The notes beneath the pieces were generated by a model, which made no database searches, was not told where the DNA came from, and saw only the letters and a list, made by a program, of their open reading frames with translations. Position numbers and translations under genes: made by a program. From NCBI RefSeq assembly GCF_900078705.1, contig NZ_FKIF01000007.1:868001-932000 (forward strand): DNA of 64,000 bases, given 5' to 3'. Of the stretch, positions 1 to 9,820 are shown in pieces. Each line of letters starts with the position of its first letter. The stretch's first letter is position 1. Source of the DNA: Bordetella ansorpii. GTDB lineage: Bacteria; Pseudomonadota; Gammaproteobacteria; Burkholderiales; Burkholderiaceae_B.

Positions 1-1396
1 TGTGCGCCAGATCGGCCACGGTGACCGTTTCCGGCACGTGGATCTCGCGGGCGATGAATTCCTGCGCCACGGGCTCGTTGCGGCGGTCCGACTGCTGGTT
101 GCGGCCGCCACGGGAGTTCTTGCCACCGCCCTTGCCGCCGGCGCGCCAGCCGTCGCGCGAGGGCGCGGCGGGCTTGTCGGCGGGCTTCTTGCGCGAGGCG
201 TCATCGGACCACGTGGACGACACTTCAGCCGTCTTGATGGTCTTCTTGGCGCCCGTTGCGCCAGGCTTGTTGGCGTCCTTCTTGGGCGCGGCGCCGGGGG
301 CGCCGGGCGCGGCCTGCTTGGCGGCGGGCTTGTGCAGCGTGCCGGACAAGGCAGCAGCGGGCTGCTCGGGCTCGGGCGCGCGCAGCACCTTGCGCGGGCG
401 GTTCAACATGTCGCGCAGCGCGGCGGCCTCGGCCTCGGCCTTGCGACGCGCTTCGTCACGGCCACGGTCGGACGCGGCGGCCAGCGCCGAGGCGGCGACC
501 ACGGGCGGGCCGCGGCGCAGGTCGGGACGGCGGGGCGCGTCGGCCTTGGGAGCGGGTGCGGCGGCAGGCGCAGGCTTGCCCTGCGAAGCGGCGGCGGGCT
601 GGGCGGCAGTTGCCGGAGCCTTGGGAGTCTTTTCTGTCTGGGCGTGCACAACGGGTTCCGGCTCAGCCGTTTCAGCGGCAGGCTCGGCAGCGGGTTCATT
701 CGGCGCGTCGGTGGGAGCCGGCGTGTCTGCGGTCGCCTCGGCGGGCGTCTTCGATTCGGGCTCGGCCGGTGCCGCCGGAGCAGGCTCTTCCGCCGCCGCG
801 GGGGCAACGGGTTCAGGCTCGCTGGCGGGCGCCTCGGGCGCCTCGGGGGCCGGAGCAGGTTCGGCAACCGGCTCGGCCACGGCCGGTTCGGCGGACGCCA
901 CCAGCTCATGCCCGGCCGGCTCGGCGGATGCCGCTTCGGCGACGGACTCGGACTGCTGCTCGGCCACGGGCGCCTGCACCGGCGTCACGGGCGTCTCGGC
1001 AACCGCTTCGGCCGCGACGGCGGCATCGACCTCGGCCTCGGCCTGAACGGCGGCCTCGTCTTCACGGGCGGCGGCCTGCTCGGCAGCCAGCTCGGACGGG
1101 TCGCGCTTGACGAACACGCGTTTCTTGCGCACCTCGACCTGGATCGTACGCGAGCGGCCAGTGGCGTCGGCCTGGCGGATCTCGGAGGTCTGGCGGCGAG
1201 TCAGCGTGATCTTCTTGCCCTCGCCGGCGCCGCCATGGGCGCGGCGCAGCGATTCGAGCAACTTCGCCTTGTCGCTGTCAGTGACCGCGTCGTCCACCGA
1301 CTTGAGCTCGACGCCAGCCGAACGCAGCTGCTCCAGCAGCACATTGGCGGGCATTTTCAACTCTGTGGCGAACTGCGCGACGGTATTACTCGACAT
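1..1396 (-). CDS. infB: Translation initiation factor IF-2, N-terminal part (cut by window edge)
   Basis: IF-2 is the GTPase that brings initiator tRNA to the 30S subunit. Only residues 1-465 are visible. The protein opens [20 protein letters not shown], the typical IF2_N helical domain (about residues 1-52). An Ala/Pro/Glu-rich linker of some 300 residues follows, then a lysine/glycine-rich stretch. The edge falls as a second IF2_N-like segment begins ([15 protein letters not shown]). The G domain lies outside the window. The ATG follows nusA by 79 nt on the same strand, the usual rimP-nusA-infB operon order. The long low-complexity linker is normal for betaproteobacterial IF-2. Confidence 0.95.
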   Translation of the reverse strand, partial: MSSNTVAQFATELKMPANVLLEQLRSAGVELKSVDDAVTDSDKAKLLESLRRAHGGAGEGKKITLTRRQTSEIRQADATGRSRTIQVEVRKKRVFVKRDPSELAAEQAAAREDEAAVQAEAEVDAAVAAEAVAETPVTPVQAPVAEQQSESVAEAASAEPAGHELVASAEPAVAEPVAEPAPAPEAPEAPASEPEPVAPAAAEEPAPAAPAEPESKTPAEATADTPAPTDAPNEPAAEPAAETAEPEPVVHAQTEKTPKAPATAAQPAAASQGKPAPAAAPAPKADAPRRPDLRRGPPVVAASALAAASDRGRDEARRKAEAEAAALRDMLNRPRKVLRAPEPEQPAAALSGTLHKPAAKQAAPGAPGAAPKKDANKPGATGAKKTIKTAEVSSTWSDDASRKKPADKPAAPSRDGWRAGGKGGGKNSRGGRNQQSDRRNEPVAQEFIAREIHVPETVTVADLAH

Positions 1397-1475
1397 TAGG
1401 CTCTCTTCCCTATTTGCTTCTATCTGTGTGATGTGCAAGATGCGCGACGGTATTGGCGGGCGCTCAGGTACATGG

Positions 1476-2954
1476 TCATTCTTCGTTGAACCAGTGGGCC
1501 CGGGCACGCATGATCAGGTCGCTGGCTTGCTGCTCGTCCAGACCGGCGATCTCGGCGAGTTCGTCGGTGGCCAGTTCGGCCAGATCGTCACGGGTGTGCA
1601 CCTTGCGCTCGGCCAGCTTGGCGGCCAGCTCGGGCGTCACGCCTTCCAGTTCCAGCAGGTCCTGGGCCGTCTCCAGGCGTTCTTCCTGGGCGATGGCTTC
1701 GGTCAGCAACGCATTGCGGGCACGGGCACGCAGTTCGTTGATGGTGTCTTCGTCGAAGGCCTCGATTTCCAGCAGTTCCTGCATGGGCACGTAGGCGATT
1801 TCCTCGATGCCGGTGAAGCCTTCGTCGATGAGGATGTCGGCGACCTCCTCGTCCACGTCCAGCTTGCTCATGAAGGTGACGCGCAGGCCGACACGCTCGG
1901 TTTCCTGGCGGCTGAGGCTTTCTTCCGGCGTCATGATGTTGATCTGCCAGCCGGTCAGCTCGGACGCCAGGCGCACGTTCTGGCCCTTGGAGCCGATGGC
2001 CTTGGGCAGGTTCTCCTCGTCGACGACGACGTCCATGGCGTGCTTGTCTTCGTCCACCACGATGGACTCGACGTTGGCGGGCGCCAGCGCGCCGATGACG
2101 AACTGCGCGGGATCCTCGGACCACAGCACGATGTCGACCTGTTCGCCGCCCAGCTCGTTGCGCACGGCGGTGACGCGCGAACCGCGCATGCCGACGCAGG
2201 TACCGATGGGATCGATGCGCTTGTCGTAGGCGATCACGGCGATCTTGGCGCGCACGCCGGCATCGCGGGCGGCGGCCTTGATTTCGAGCAGGCCCTGCTC
2301 GATTTCCGGCACTTCGTTCTCGAAGAGCTGGCGGATGAATTCGGGCGAGGTGCGCGACAGGATGACCTGCTGGCCGCGCGCGGCGTGGTCGACACGCAGC
2401 ACAAAGGCACGGACGCGGTCGCCGATGCGCAGGTTTTCCTTGGGGATCATCTCGGTGCGCGGCAGGCGGGCCTCGATCTTGCCCGTCTCGATGATGCAGT
2501 CACCCTTGTCCATGCGCTTGATAGTGCCGGACACGATGGTTTCACCGCGGTCGAGGAAGTCGTTCAGCACTTGCTCGCGCTCGGCGTCGCGGATCTTCTG
2601 CAGGATGGCCTGCTTGGCGGCCTGCGCGCCGATACGGCCAAACTCGACCGGCTCGAGCGGTTCTTCGATGTATTCGCCGACTTCGATGTTGGGCAGCAGT
2701 TCGCGCGCATCGCTCAGCATTTCCTGCTTGTCCGGCTCTTGCAGGCCCGCCTCGTCGGGCACGACCAGCCAACGGCGGAAGCCCTCGTGGCTGCCGGTTT
2801 CCCGGTCGATGCTGACGCGGATCTCGGCGTCTTCCTTGAAGCGCTTTTTCATGGCCGAGGCCAGCGCGCTTTCCAGCGCACCGAACACGGTGTCGCGCGT
2901 GACGTTCTTTTCACGCGCCAGTGCATCGACCAACAGAAGAATTTCGCGACTCAT
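1476..2954 (-). CDS. nusA: Transcription termination/antitermination factor NusA
   Basis: NusA binds RNA polymerase and modulates pausing, termination and antitermination. The 492 residues match the family length of about 495. The order is the RNAP-binding N-terminal domain (about 1-125, [18 protein letters not shown]), an S1 domain (about 135-200), two KH domains (motifs [10 protein letters not shown] and [12 protein letters not shown]), and two C-terminal acidic repeats with helix-hairpin-helix character ending [10 protein letters not shown]. Its ATG overlaps the rimP stop by 4 nt (ATGA), indicating translational coupling. In enterobacteria NusA autoregulates this operon, which fits the leader terminator seen upstream of rimP. 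Confidence 0.97.
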   Translation of the reverse strand: MSREILLLVDALAREKNVTRDTVFGALESALASAMKKRFKEDAEIRVSIDRETGSHEGFRRWLVVPDEAGLQEPDKQEMLSDARELLPNIEVGEYIEEPLEPVEFGRIGAQAAKQAILQKIRDAEREQVLNDFLDRGETIVSGTIKRMDKGDCIIETGKIEARLPRTEMIPKENLRIGDRVRAFVLRVDHAARGQQVILSRTSPEFIRQLFENEVPEIEQGLLEIKAAARDAGVRAKIAVIAYDKRIDPIGTCVGMRGSRVTAVRNELGGEQVDIVLWSEDPAQFVIGALAPANVESIVVDEDKHAMDVVVDEENLPKAIGSKGQNVRLASELTGWQINIMTPEESLSRQETERVGLRVTFMSKLDVDEEVADILIDEGFTGIEEIAYVPMQELLEIEAFDEDTINELRARARNALLTEAIAQEERLETAQDLLELEGVTPELAAKLAERKVHTRDDLAELATDELAEIAGLDEQQASDLIMRARAHWFNEE

Positions 2955-3457
2955 CGCTTTTTGCCCTTGAAATCCAGAACGGGATCCAGCTTGGCGCGCT
3001 CGATGTCATCGAGCGTGAAGCTCAGAACTTGGATATCGTTCTTTTTTGCCTCGAATTCGAGTGCGAATGTGATGGAAGTGACGCGCGAGGCATCGGCCGG
3101 CGCGTCAGCGGGGGCTTCCTCGGGCGCGCGCAGCGTGCCGTTGAACACCTTGCGGCCATCGACCGCGTCGCGCAGCTTGATCTCGATGCGCTCGCCCGCG
3201 AATCGCAGGAACTCGGCCTGGGTACGCAGCGGGCGGTCCACACCGGGCGAACCGACCTCGAGCCGCTTGTAGTCGATGTTCTCGACTTCGTAGACCCGTG
3301 ACAGATGCTTCGAGACCTGCTCACAGTCTTCGATGCGTACGCCATCGGCCTTGTCGATCGTGACGCGCAAAAGGCCCATGGCCGCGCGCTCGACGTCAAC
3401 GAGTTCGACGTCGATACCGGCCAGTGCCTCTTCGGTCAATGCGAATAAATCAGCCAT
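2951..3457 (-). CDS. rimP: Ribosome maturation factor RimP
   Basis: RimP assists 30S subunit maturation in the cytoplasm. The start [20 protein letters not shown] gives 168 residues, the usual size; an upstream in-frame extension of 34 residues has no RimP character and crosses the leader. The family signature [10 protein letters not shown] is present near residue 80, followed by the SH3-like C-terminal domain. It is the first gene of the rimP-nusA-infB operon. The Shine-Dalgarno sequence is weak (AGAG). Confidence 0.95.
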   Translation of the reverse strand: MADLFALTEEALAGIDVELVDVERAAMGLLRVTIDKADGVRIEDCEQVSKHLSRVYEVENIDYKRLEVGSPGVDRPLRTQAEFLRFAGERIEIKLRDAVDGRKVFNGTLRAPEEAPADAPADASRVTSITFALEFEAKKNDIQVLSFTLDDIERAKLDPVLDFKGKKR

Positions 3458-3806
3458 ACGCTCTAAAATTTGCCCCGTATCGCGCCCCTGGCGCCCGGCC
3501 GCCCTGACGGGCGCCTGTTGCCTTGGGCCGACCCAGCGGCCAAAAAAAATGGGCTGCATACCCAGCCCACCGTGATTCCAGCAGCCCTGCTCGAAAGCCC
3601 GGCGGCACCGACTTGCGTAGGCGCGGCGCCAGGCTTGGGCTTGTGTCTACCTTGCTACGGCGGTTGCGGCGAGTGACCTTGCTGCTTTTCGGTCACGGTG
3701 TGCCGGCATCTTCAGGCCAAGACCCGGGCCAAGCCTGGGTTTTTCGGCTCGACACCCTGGGTTCAGACCAATACCGGCGACCAATGCAATCGCCATGAAA
3801 CCAGTG
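3458..3806 (-). promoter_or_regulatory. Candidate attenuator leader of the rimP-nusA-infB operon
   Basis: No gene fits this 350-nt stretch between rluB and rimP. An extended -10 element lies at its distal end and a strong intrinsic terminator sits 85 nt before the rimP ATG. A transcript from that promoter would run about 340 nt before rimP and meet the terminator, which suggests transcription attenuation. Other inverted repeats, such as GTGACC/GGTCAC around 3674-3702, could form alternative pairings. The terminator could instead simply end the rluB transcript. Confidence 0.5.
3542..3569 (-). terminator. Intrinsic terminator upstream of rimP
   Basis: On the minus strand a perfect 7-bp stem, TGGGCTG/CAGCCCA, with a 6-nt loop is followed directly by eight T residues. 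It lies between rluB and rimP, 85 nt before the rimP start. Confidence 0.85.
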
Positions 3807-3815
3807 ATTTTACCA
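3807..3815 (-). promoter_or_regulatory. Candidate extended -10 promoter for the rimP operon
   Basis: The minus strand reads TGGTAAAAT, an extended -10 (TGn plus TAAAAT). No good -35 box is seen 17 nt upstream. It lies just beyond the rluB stop and points toward rimP. Confidence 0.4.
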
Positions 3816-3867
3816 GATAAACCGCTTAATTGCCCGGCCCGAACAGGGTTTACGCGAAGAAAGCCGC

Positions 3868-5919
3868 TCAGCGGTCCCGGCCACGGCCGCCAAGGAAGCC
3901 CAGCCGGGACTCATGGGCCGCCGCGCCGCGCGGTTGCCAGTCGTCGCCGCCACGGCCACCCGCGTTGCCACCCCCACCGCCGCCCGGCTTGCGGCCGCGC
4001 GGCTTGCCCGGCGCCTTGTTGCCGGGCGCGCCATTGCCGCGCGCCGCGCCTTCCTGCTTGGGACCGCGCGGACCCGAAGCCTTCGGGCCGCCAGCGCGGG
4101 CGCCCTGCCCCTGGCCGCCGGGCTGGCCGCCGCCCGCCTGCTTGCGCGCCGCGCCCTGCCCGCCACGCGGCTTGCCGCCGCCCGGCTTGGACCTGACCAC
4201 GCGCTGATCCGCCTCGTTGCCCGGCTGGCCGCCGAAGCCGGCATTATTGCCGCTGGCATTGCCATTGCCGCCGCCCGCGCCACGCCGGGCGCCGCCCGCC
4301 TTGGCGCCACCGGCCCTGTTGCCACCGCCCGGCCTGGGGCCGGCAGCCTTGCCGCCACCGGCCTTGCTGCCGCGCGCGCCGCCACCTTCGTTGCCCAGCG
4401 GGTGGCCATTGGCATAGCCGCCCGTGAACATCAGACCGGTGCCGAACGGATCCGACGGATAGGCCTGGCCGCCAGCCGCGCCGCCGCCGGGACGGCCGCC
4501 CTGCAACTTGCCGCGCCGGCCGATACGGGCGCCGTTCATGCCGTTGCGCTCCATCGTGCCGAAGCCCGGTGGCAGCGCGCTGTCATGGGATTGCGGCTGC
4601 TTCGAGCGGCCACGGCCCTCGCCGTCGTCGCCATCGCGCAGCAGGCCCAATTGCACCATCAACGCGCTGACGACTTGCGCATCCAGTTCCTCCCAGCGGC
4701 CACGGCGCAGACTGCGCGGCAGCACGACGTCGCCGAAACGGGTGCGGATCAGGCGGCTGACGGTGACGCCCACCGACTCGAACATGCGGCGCACTTCGCG
4801 GTTGCGGCCTTCCTGGAGGGTGACGCGATACCAGCGGTTGCTGCCATCGCCGCCGATATAGTCCAGCGCGCCGAAGGCGGCCGTGCCGTCTTCCAGCTCG
4901 ATGCCCTCGACCAGCGACTTGCGCGTGGCCTCGTCCATCTCGCCCAGCACGCGCACGGCGTACTCGCGCTCGGTGCCGTAGCGGGGATGCATGATGCGGT
5001 TGGCCATGTCGCCCGAGGTCGTGAAAATCAGCAGGCCCTCGGTGTTCAGGTCGAGACGGCCAACCGACAGCCACTTGCCGGTGCGCAGCTTGGGCAGGCG
5101 CGCGAACACGCTGGCCCGGCCACCCGGATCGTCGTGGCTGACGATCTCGCCGGCCGGCTTGTGATACAGGATCACGCGCGGCGGCTTCTTGGTGTTGGTC
5201 CGCATGATCGGCTTGCCGTTGACGCGGACCTGGTCGTTGGGCGCGACGCGCTGGCCGATGTGGGCCGGTTCGCCATTGACCGAGACACGGCCGGCGACGA
5301 TCAGCTCTTCCATTTCCCGGCGCGAACCGACCCCGGCATCGGCCAGCACCTTGTGCAGCTTGGGCATGACCGCATCGCTGTTCAGGTATTTGCCCAGACG
5401 CTGCTCGGTGCGCGCATCGGCGTCCAGGTAGGACAGCGCCTGCTCGGTCTCGCGCTCGATCACGCGCAGATCGGCATCGGACACCACCACTTCTTCCGCG
5501 GCGCCGGCCTCTTCGACGCCAGGCGCGGCATCGGCCTGGGGCTTGGGCGTGCGAGGAGCGCGAGGCGCCCTCGGGGCCTTGGGCGCGGCGGCAGCCTTGG
5601 CGGCCTTCGGCGCCCTGGGCGCTCTCGGCGCCTTGGGAGGCTTGGCAGCCGCCGCCTGCTCGCCGGCGGCCGCGGACTCGCCACCACCGGCTTCTCCCGC
5701 CTCGCCAGCCGCACCGGGCGCGGCGGCGGCGTCGCCGCGGCGACGGCGGAACGGCGTGCGCAGCTTGCGGCCGCGGGCACGGTTCTCGCCAGCCTCGGCG
5801 CCCTCCGCGCCGGCCTCGCGCGGCGCCCCCTCCGCATTCTGCGCGGGCGCGTTGTCGGTGGCGGGGGCCCCTTCACGCGGGAAGGAAGTGTCTTCTTGTG
5901 TATTGGTATCCGTTGTCAC
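3868..5919 (-). CDS. rluB: 23S rRNA pseudouridine synthase B (RluB family)
   Basis: RluB makes pseudouridine in 23S rRNA helix 89. The centre of the protein holds an S4 RNA-binding domain ([19 protein letters not shown]) and the RsuA/RluB catalytic block with the motif [18 protein letters not shown], which contains the catalytic Asp. The protein is about 683 residues, far longer than E. coli RluB (about 290), because of a roughly 170-residue Ala/Pro/Lys-rich N-terminal extension and a Gly/Arg/Lys-rich C-terminal tail of about 240 residues. I chose a GTG start because GGAG lies 8 nt upstream; a TTG 21 nt earlier would overlap the scpB stop. It follows scpB on the same strand. Confidence 0.9.
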   Translation of the reverse strand: MTTDTNTQEDTSFPREGAPATDNAPAQNAEGAPREAGAEGAEAGENRARGRKLRTPFRRRRGDAAAAPGAAGEAGEAGGGESAAAGEQAAAAKPPKAPRAPRAPKAAKAAAAPKAPRAPRAPRTPKPQADAAPGVEEAGAAEEVVVSDADLRVIERETEQALSYLDADARTEQRLGKYLNSDAVMPKLHKVLADAGVGSRREMEELIVAGRVSVNGEPAHIGQRVAPNDQVRVNGKPIMRTNTKKPPRVILYHKPAGEIVSHDDPGGRASVFARLPKLRTGKWLSVGRLDLNTEGLLIFTTSGDMANRIMHPRYGTEREYAVRVLGEMDEATRKSLVEGIELEDGTAAFGALDYIGGDGSNRWYRVTLQEGRNREVRRMFESVGVTVSRLIRTRFGDVVLPRSLRRGRWEELDAQVVSALMVQLGLLRDGDDGEGRGRSKQPQSHDSALPPGFGTMERNGMNGARIGRRGKLQGGRPGGGAAGGQAYPSDPFGTGLMFTGGYANGHPLGNEGGGARGSKAGGGKAAGPRPGGGNRAGGAKAGGARRGAGGGNGNASGNNAGFGGQPGNEADQRVVRSKPGGGKPRGGQGAARKQAGGGQPGGQGQGARAGGPKASGPRGPKQEGAARGNGAPGNKAPGKPRGRKPGGGGGGNAGGRGGDDWQPRGAAAHESRLGFLGGRGRDR

Positions 5920-5936
5920 TGAGACAGCTCCGAATG

Positions 5937-7052
5937 TCAAACTTTGGGCAGCCTGCCGTCGGCAGGCGCATCATCTTGGTCGGGGTCGGACGGCGTCGCG
6001 GGGATGCTGTCCGGCTTGGGCGGCACGATCTCGGGCGCGAGACCGGGCGGCGCGAATTCAGGTTGACGCGGGTCCGGCTGTATTTCCGGAGAGGCATCGG
6101 GTGGGGTGATGTGATCGCCCGGGATCCGTTCGACATGGTCGCCCTGGATCGGCATCACCTCGGGCAGGTCAGGCAAAGGCTCGGGCGTCATGCCGCCCGC
6201 GGCCTGCAGCCGGGATTCATCGGGTTCGGCATCGGCGGATTCACCGCAGGCGCCCCGTTCGGCGCCGGCATCGATGTCGTTCTCAGTGGCGTCCGCCTGG
6301 GCGGCCCCGCGCGAGCCGGCATCGGTCTGGCCGGCATCGTCGCCATGGGCGGCATCACCCGCGCCATCCTCCATGCCCGCCTCCAGCGCCGCAGGCCCAT
6401 CCGCGTCGGCGGAAGCCTCCGGCGGCATGCCGGCGTCGGGCATCATACCCTCTGGCGAGGCGCTTGCGGAGCCGGCGCCGCCGATCTCTAGCGTCGCGCC
6501 GCCCAGATCGAGGCCCGCCAGCGCGGCCACCGCATCCGTGGACTCCAGCGCCGGCAACTCATCCAGGGCGCGCAGACCGAGATCATCCAGGAAGTGCCGC
6601 GTCGTGGCAAACAGCGCCGGACGGCCAGGCGCGTCGCGATGGCCGATCACCTCGATCCAGCCCCGATCTTCCAGCACCTTCACGATCTGCGACGACACCG
6701 TGACGCCACGGATGTCCTCGATGTCGCCGCGCGTCACCGGCTGGCGCCAGGCCACGATGGCGAGGGTTTCAAGCACGGCCCGCGAATACTTGGGCGGCTT
6801 CTCGGGATTGAGACGCTCGAGATAGCGCTGCATGCCGGGGCGGCTCTGGAAGCGCCACCCCGAGGCCAACTGCACCAGCTCCAGGCCGCGATCGGCCCAC
6901 TGTCCCTGCAATATTTCCAGCCATGACTTCAGCATGGCGTTGTCGACATCCGAGCCTTCGCCGAACAGCTTGCGCAACTCGGCCGGCTGCATGGGCTGGG
7001 ACGCGCACAACAACGCGGTCTCCAGCACCAGAATTGCCTCATTTTCGTTCAT
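5937..7052 (-). CDS. scpB: Segregation and condensation protein ScpB
   Basis: ScpB is the winged-helix kleisin partner of the SMC-ScpAB chromosome condensation complex. The first 190 or so residues match the family ([20 protein letters not shown] start; [21 protein letters not shown] in the winged helix). The remaining 180 residues are an acidic, Ala/Pro/Asp-rich tail not found in typical ScpB (about 180-200 residues). It is directly upstream of rluB, a common pairing. The start is 28 nt from the divergent tRNA-fMet promoter. Confidence 0.93.
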   Translation of the reverse strand: MNENEAILVLETALLCASQPMQPAELRKLFGEGSDVDNAMLKSWLEILQGQWADRGLELVQLASGWRFQSRPGMQRYLERLNPEKPPKYSRAVLETLAIVAWRQPVTRGDIEDIRGVTVSSQIVKVLEDRGWIEVIGHRDAPGRPALFATTRHFLDDLGLRALDELPALESTDAVAALAGLDLGGATLEIGGAGSASASPEGMMPDAGMPPEASADADGPAALEAGMEDGAGDAAHGDDAGQTDAGSRGAAQADATENDIDAGAERGACGESADAEPDESRLQAAGGMTPEPLPDLPEVMPIQGDHVERIPGDHITPPDASPEIQPDPRQPEFAPPGLAPEIVPPKPDSIPATPSDPDQDDAPADGRLPKV

Positions 7053-7079
7053 CGATACTCAGTGTGAAATGGGGCCAAC

Positions 7080-7108
7080 TTGCAAGAATTCCGAAACATG
7101 TTTAATAT
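7080..7108 (+). promoter_or_regulatory. Sigma-70 promoter of tRNA-fMet
   Basis: TTGCAA and TAATAT are separated by exactly 17 nt. The mature tRNA begins 14 nt after the -10 box. Confidence 0.8.
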
Positions 7109-7121
7109 TCTGTTCTTCAGA

Positions 7122-7198
<77 letters not shown>

Positions 7199-7210
7199 AA
7201 TCTCGATTCA

Positions 7211-7238
7211 AGGCCTGGCCATCGCGCCGGGCCTTTTT
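7211..7238 (+). terminator. Intrinsic terminator after tRNA-fMet
   Basis: AGGCCTGG pairs with CCGGGCCT (one G-T pair) across an 8-nt loop and is followed by TTTTT. Confidence 0.85.
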
Positions 7239-8010
7239 CGTTTGGGCCCGCTGCCGCGAGACATCGACACGAGCCCAGGCAAAGCCGGACGTCGAACAGC
7301 CGGGCGCGCCCAAGCCAGCCACGCGCACGCCCGCCACCCGAATGGGACGCGCTGCTGCAATGGCATACCCTGCGGCACCGAAGGACGTAACGATCACGGG
7401 CTTCCTGTTGTTGATGTTGCGCGAATCTCGCGCGTCCACGCCTGCGGCGACGCGGCATGACTTCCGCGCACCCGCCTGAATGCGGTGCATTGCCGATACC
7501 CTGAAAGCCCGGCACGAAGCGGAACACCCAGGGAAAGCAGGCAAAACAACCGCAATGAACTGAATCGCCGCGAAACCCCGCCACGCGGGTTCGACCGGCC
7601 CATACCCCGAGGCGCGATACCTATGGCCCGGATGAGGCCCTGCCTTGCTCGCACTTGATGCGCAGGCTTGCCTTGACGATTCTTAGTAGTTTCAGGACGA
7701 CAAGCGCCGTTTTCCGCAGGCTCGGTCGGAGCCGGCGCCTTGATTGCAGGCAGCGGAATCGGCATCGCCGGTTTGATCGGCCAGCCCAGGCACTGCGGCA
7801 AATACGATGGCGCCCAGGCATTGCAACATGGCAAAGGCGGAATCGATTTGGCATGCGGGGACTGATCGGGCCTATCGGGCCCGGCTGCGGCGATCCGCCA
7901 CAGCCCAAACTGGCATCAGACCTTGTGATTATACCCCCATCACGTACTGGGCGAAAGCAAGCGCGGCATACGTGTTACGGCGGCGGCCGCGGCCGCCGGC
8001 AGCCCGCCCG
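7239..8010. other. 770-bp stretch without a convincing gene
   Basis: I see no reading frame with recognisable domain, start context or codon pattern on either strand. Open frames here are antisense or out of frame and include peptide artefacts of the tRNA gene. The region is less GC-biased than its neighbours in places (7650-7960) and may be decayed sequence. Confidence 0.5.
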
Positions 8011-9009
8011 TCAGGGCGCGGATTGGTGCAAGGCCTTGCGCACCGTTCCCAGCACCGCATCGCGCTCGTGGCCGCGCATCAGGAAGACCAGGCTGGAAGC
8101 CCGGCTGTCGCCCGGCCACTCCGGCAGCATCTCGAGCGGGTACAACTGGCGATGCACGCCATGCACCGCGCACGGCAACGCCTCGCCCTCGAAGCAGACC
8201 AGGCCCTTCATGCGCAGCAACCCCTGATCATAAGTGGCCTGCACGTCATGCATGCCGGCCAGGAAGGCGCCTCGACTGATGGGCGAGGACAGGGTCATCG
8301 AAAAATGCGACAGGCCGGGATGCCGCTCGAGCCGGGAGGCGCCGAATGCTCCCAGCCAGCGCCCCATGCGCATCGCCTGCTCGCCCCGCTCGACCGGCCG
8401 GACATGCAGCAGGAGCTCATCCAGCGGACCGTCGCGGCGCAGCACGCAGATGGGCACGCCGGGGTTGGCCGCCTCGACGTTCTGGCGCGCCGCCTCGACC
8501 TGCCCGGCGGCGCACAGATCCGCCTTGCTGAGCGCGACGACGTCCGCCAGGGCAATCTGCTGCGCGGCCTCGGGCTGGCGGCGCAATTGGTCGCCGACAT
8601 GCTGCACGTCGGCCACGGCGATGGATCCCTGGTAGACGAAGCGCTCGGCCAGGAAGGCATCGTGGCGCAAGGTGAACATGATGGCCGCGGGACTGGCCAG
8701 CCCGGTGGTCTCGACCAGGACGTGGGCAAACGGCCGTATCTGCCGACGCAAGGCCAGCATGAAGAGATCCCGCAAGGTATCCGCCAGGCCGCCGCTGGCG
8801 GAGCAGCAGATGCAGCCGCCCTCGAGCAGCACGATACGGCCATCGATGGCGCGCACCAGATGGTGGTCGACGCCGATATCGCCGAATTCATTGACGATGA
8901 CCGCGGCGCCTGCGTAGGCCGGCTCGCACACCAGTCGATTGAGCAGCGTGGTCTTGCCGCTGCCCAGGAATCCCGTCAGTACCGTCACAGCGATGCGCCG
9001 ATCAGCCAT
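8011..9009 (-). CDS. COG0523 (CobW/YjiA-type) metal-handling GTPase
   Basis: This family couples GTP hydrolysis to delivery of zinc or other metals. A 332-residue protein starts MADRRIAVTVLTGFLGSGKTT, with Walker A at residues 13-20. The family hallmark CxCC (C66-I-C-C69) and the guanine-specificity motif SKAD are present. The C-terminal CobW_C domain has FEGEALPCAVHGVHRQL. The upstream in-frame extension is rejected because the domain begins at this ATG. It stands alone between two tRNA genes. The metal cannot be told from the sequence, and no Zur box was identified. Confidence 0.9.
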   Translation of the reverse strand: MADRRIAVTVLTGFLGSGKTTLLNRLVCEPAYAGAAVIVNEFGDIGVDHHLVRAIDGRIVLLEGGCICCSASGGLADTLRDLFMLALRRQIRPFAHVLVETTGLASPAAIMFTLRHDAFLAERFVYQGSIAVADVQHVGDQLRRQPEAAQQIALADVVALSKADLCAAGQVEAARQNVEAANPGVPICVLRRDGPLDELLLHVRPVERGEQAMRMGRWLGAFGASRLERHPGLSHFSMTLSSPISRGAFLAGMHDVQATYDQGLLRMKGLVCFEGEALPCAVHGVHRQLYPLEMLPEWPGDSRASSLVFLMRGHERDAVLGTVRKALHQSAP

Positions 9010-9242
9010 GGACGCCGCCCTTCTCCTCAAACGAACGGACTGCACATGCGGTCCGCGCGGCGCCCTGCGAACCGCAAGACCCGGAAGCATCCACGTGGAT
9101 GCCTGGCGCCATGGCCTGGCCTGTCGAGAATCGCGAGACCCGCCGCGCCACTGCCTGGCCGGCTTTCCGATACGGCGCGTCGCGAAGCGGCTCGTACGGC
9201 AGAGCACTTCGCCCATGATGAAGCCTTTACGGCAGGCCCCGA

Positions 9243-9281
9243 AAAAAACTAAAAGGGCCACGCTGCGAACAACGTGGCCCT
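9243..9281 (-). terminator. Intrinsic terminator after tRNA-Asn
   Basis: On the minus strand AGGGCCACG pairs perfectly with CGTGGCCCT and is followed by a T-rich run (TTTAGTTTTTTT). Confidence 0.88.
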
Positions 9282-9289
9282 GCAATGCT

Positions 9290-9365
9290 TGGCTCCCCGA
9301 ACTGGATTCGAACCAGTGACCTGCGGATTAACAGTCCGTCGCTCTACCGACTGAGCTATCGGGGA
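9290..9365 (-). tRNA. tRNA-Asn (GTT)
   Basis: A complete 76-nt cloverleaf begins TCCCCGATAGCTCAGTCGG, has anticodon GTT in ACTGTTAA, a T arm with GGTTCGAATCC, and an encoded CCA. Confidence 0.97.
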
Positions 9366-9378
9366 CCAGAGAAACGAG

Positions 9379-9407
9379 ATTATGCACGGTTTTTTACCAC
9401 CATGCAA
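9379..9407 (-). promoter_or_regulatory. Sigma-70 promoter of tRNA-Asn
   Basis: On the minus strand TTGCAT and CATAAT are separated by 17 nt, with the -10 box 13 nt from the tRNA 5' end. Confidence 0.75.
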
Positions 9408-9481
9408 GTCGGGGCAACTTCCAGCCCGGGCCCTGGCCGACACTCCGCCTCCGCGCAGCCATCATTACCTTCCTGCACTTC

Positions 9482-9511
9482 TTTACCCACCAGAGAAATT
9501 TGTGGTAAGAT
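9482..9511 (+). promoter_or_regulatory. Host promoter reading into the split tRNA-Thr and the island
   Basis: TTTACC and TAAGAT are 18 nt apart. The next features downstream are the 5' half of tRNA-Thr and then the island's complete tRNA-Thr, both in the same direction. No terminator lies between them, so this promoter probably now drives the island tRNA. Confidence 0.6.
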
Positions 9512-9580
9512 TGCGGTCTTCGCTAGCCAAGACGGATTTTAAAATCCGCAAGCTTGAAGGCGATGAAGATTTCGGTTTTT

Positions 9581-9619
9581 GCCGGTGTAGCTCAGTTGGT
9601 AGAGCAGCGCATTCGTAAT
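9581..9619 (+). pseudogene. 5' half of host tRNA-Thr (CGT), split by island insertion
   Basis: These 39 nt hold the acceptor 5' strand (GCCGGTG), D arm (GCTCAGTTGGTAGAGC) and anticodon stem-loop up to ATTCGTAAT, then stop matching a tRNA. The missing 46 nt are at 18812-18857. Joined through the shared 9 nt the two pieces make exactly 76 nt, and the anticodon stem then reads GCGCA/TGCGA as in E. coli thrW. The rejoined acceptor stem has one U-U mismatch (6-67). Confidence 0.93.
9611..9619. repeat. Island left attachment core (attL)
   Basis: ATTCGTAAT is the anticodon loop plus one flanking base on each side. It is repeated exactly at 18812-18820 (attR) and again inside the island tRNA at 9765-9773. 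Tyrosine recombinases commonly cross over within the 7-nt anticodon loop. Confidence 0.85.
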
Positions 9620-9664
9620 CACGACGCGGTTGTCGTGGTGGCGGAGGCGGAAGGCAAGCACGAC
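9620..9664. promoter_or_regulatory. Candidate integrase arm-type sites, left end
   Basis: CACGAC occurs at 9620-9625 and 9659-9664, with its inverse GTCGTG at 9632-9637. The same hexamer recurs near the right end. Repeated short sites close to both att cores are the usual pattern for arm-site binding, but the assignment is inferred. Confidence 0.4.
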
Positions 9665-9734
9665 AAGGCTTTCGGGCCGCCAGCAGTCTGATGGCACGGT
9701 AGTACAGACACGGTTTAGACAAGTTTTAGGTTTC

Positions 9735-9810
9735 GCCGCTTTAGCTCAGTTGGTAGAGCAGTTCATTCGTAATGAAAAGGTCGCCAGTTCGAATCCGGCA
9801 AGCGGCACCA
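9735..9810 (+). tRNA. Island-encoded complete tRNA-Thr (CGT)
   Basis: A 76-nt cloverleaf has a perfect acceptor stem (GCCGCTT/AAGCGGC), anticodon CGT in TTCGTAA, a T stem with one A-C mismatch, and encoded CCA. It shares the D arm and anticodon loop with the split host tRNA-Thr but differs in the acceptor, anticodon and T stems, so it is not a duplicate or a rejoined host copy. It lies 115 bp inside the left end, downstream of the host promoter, and has its own terminator. It probably replaces the tRNA that the insertion destroyed. Confidence 0.93.
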
Positions 9811-9820
9811 AAAAAGTGAG

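Noticed and set aside
500..1100. Repetitive Ala/Pro/Glu coding DNA in infB and Gly/Arg-rich DNA in rluB as CRISPR or tandem repeats
   Set aside because: The periodicity is irregular and explained by low-complexity protein linkers.
2..1399. Very long plus-strand open frames over infB, nusA, rluB, scpB and other genes
   Set aside because: They are antisense or out-of-frame shadows produced by high GC content; the opposite-strand proteins match known families.
9581..9810. Reading the tRNA at 9735-9810 as the host tRNA restored by attP
   Set aside because: Its acceptor, anticodon and T stems differ from those of the split gene, and the split halves rejoin to a full 76-nt tRNA without it.
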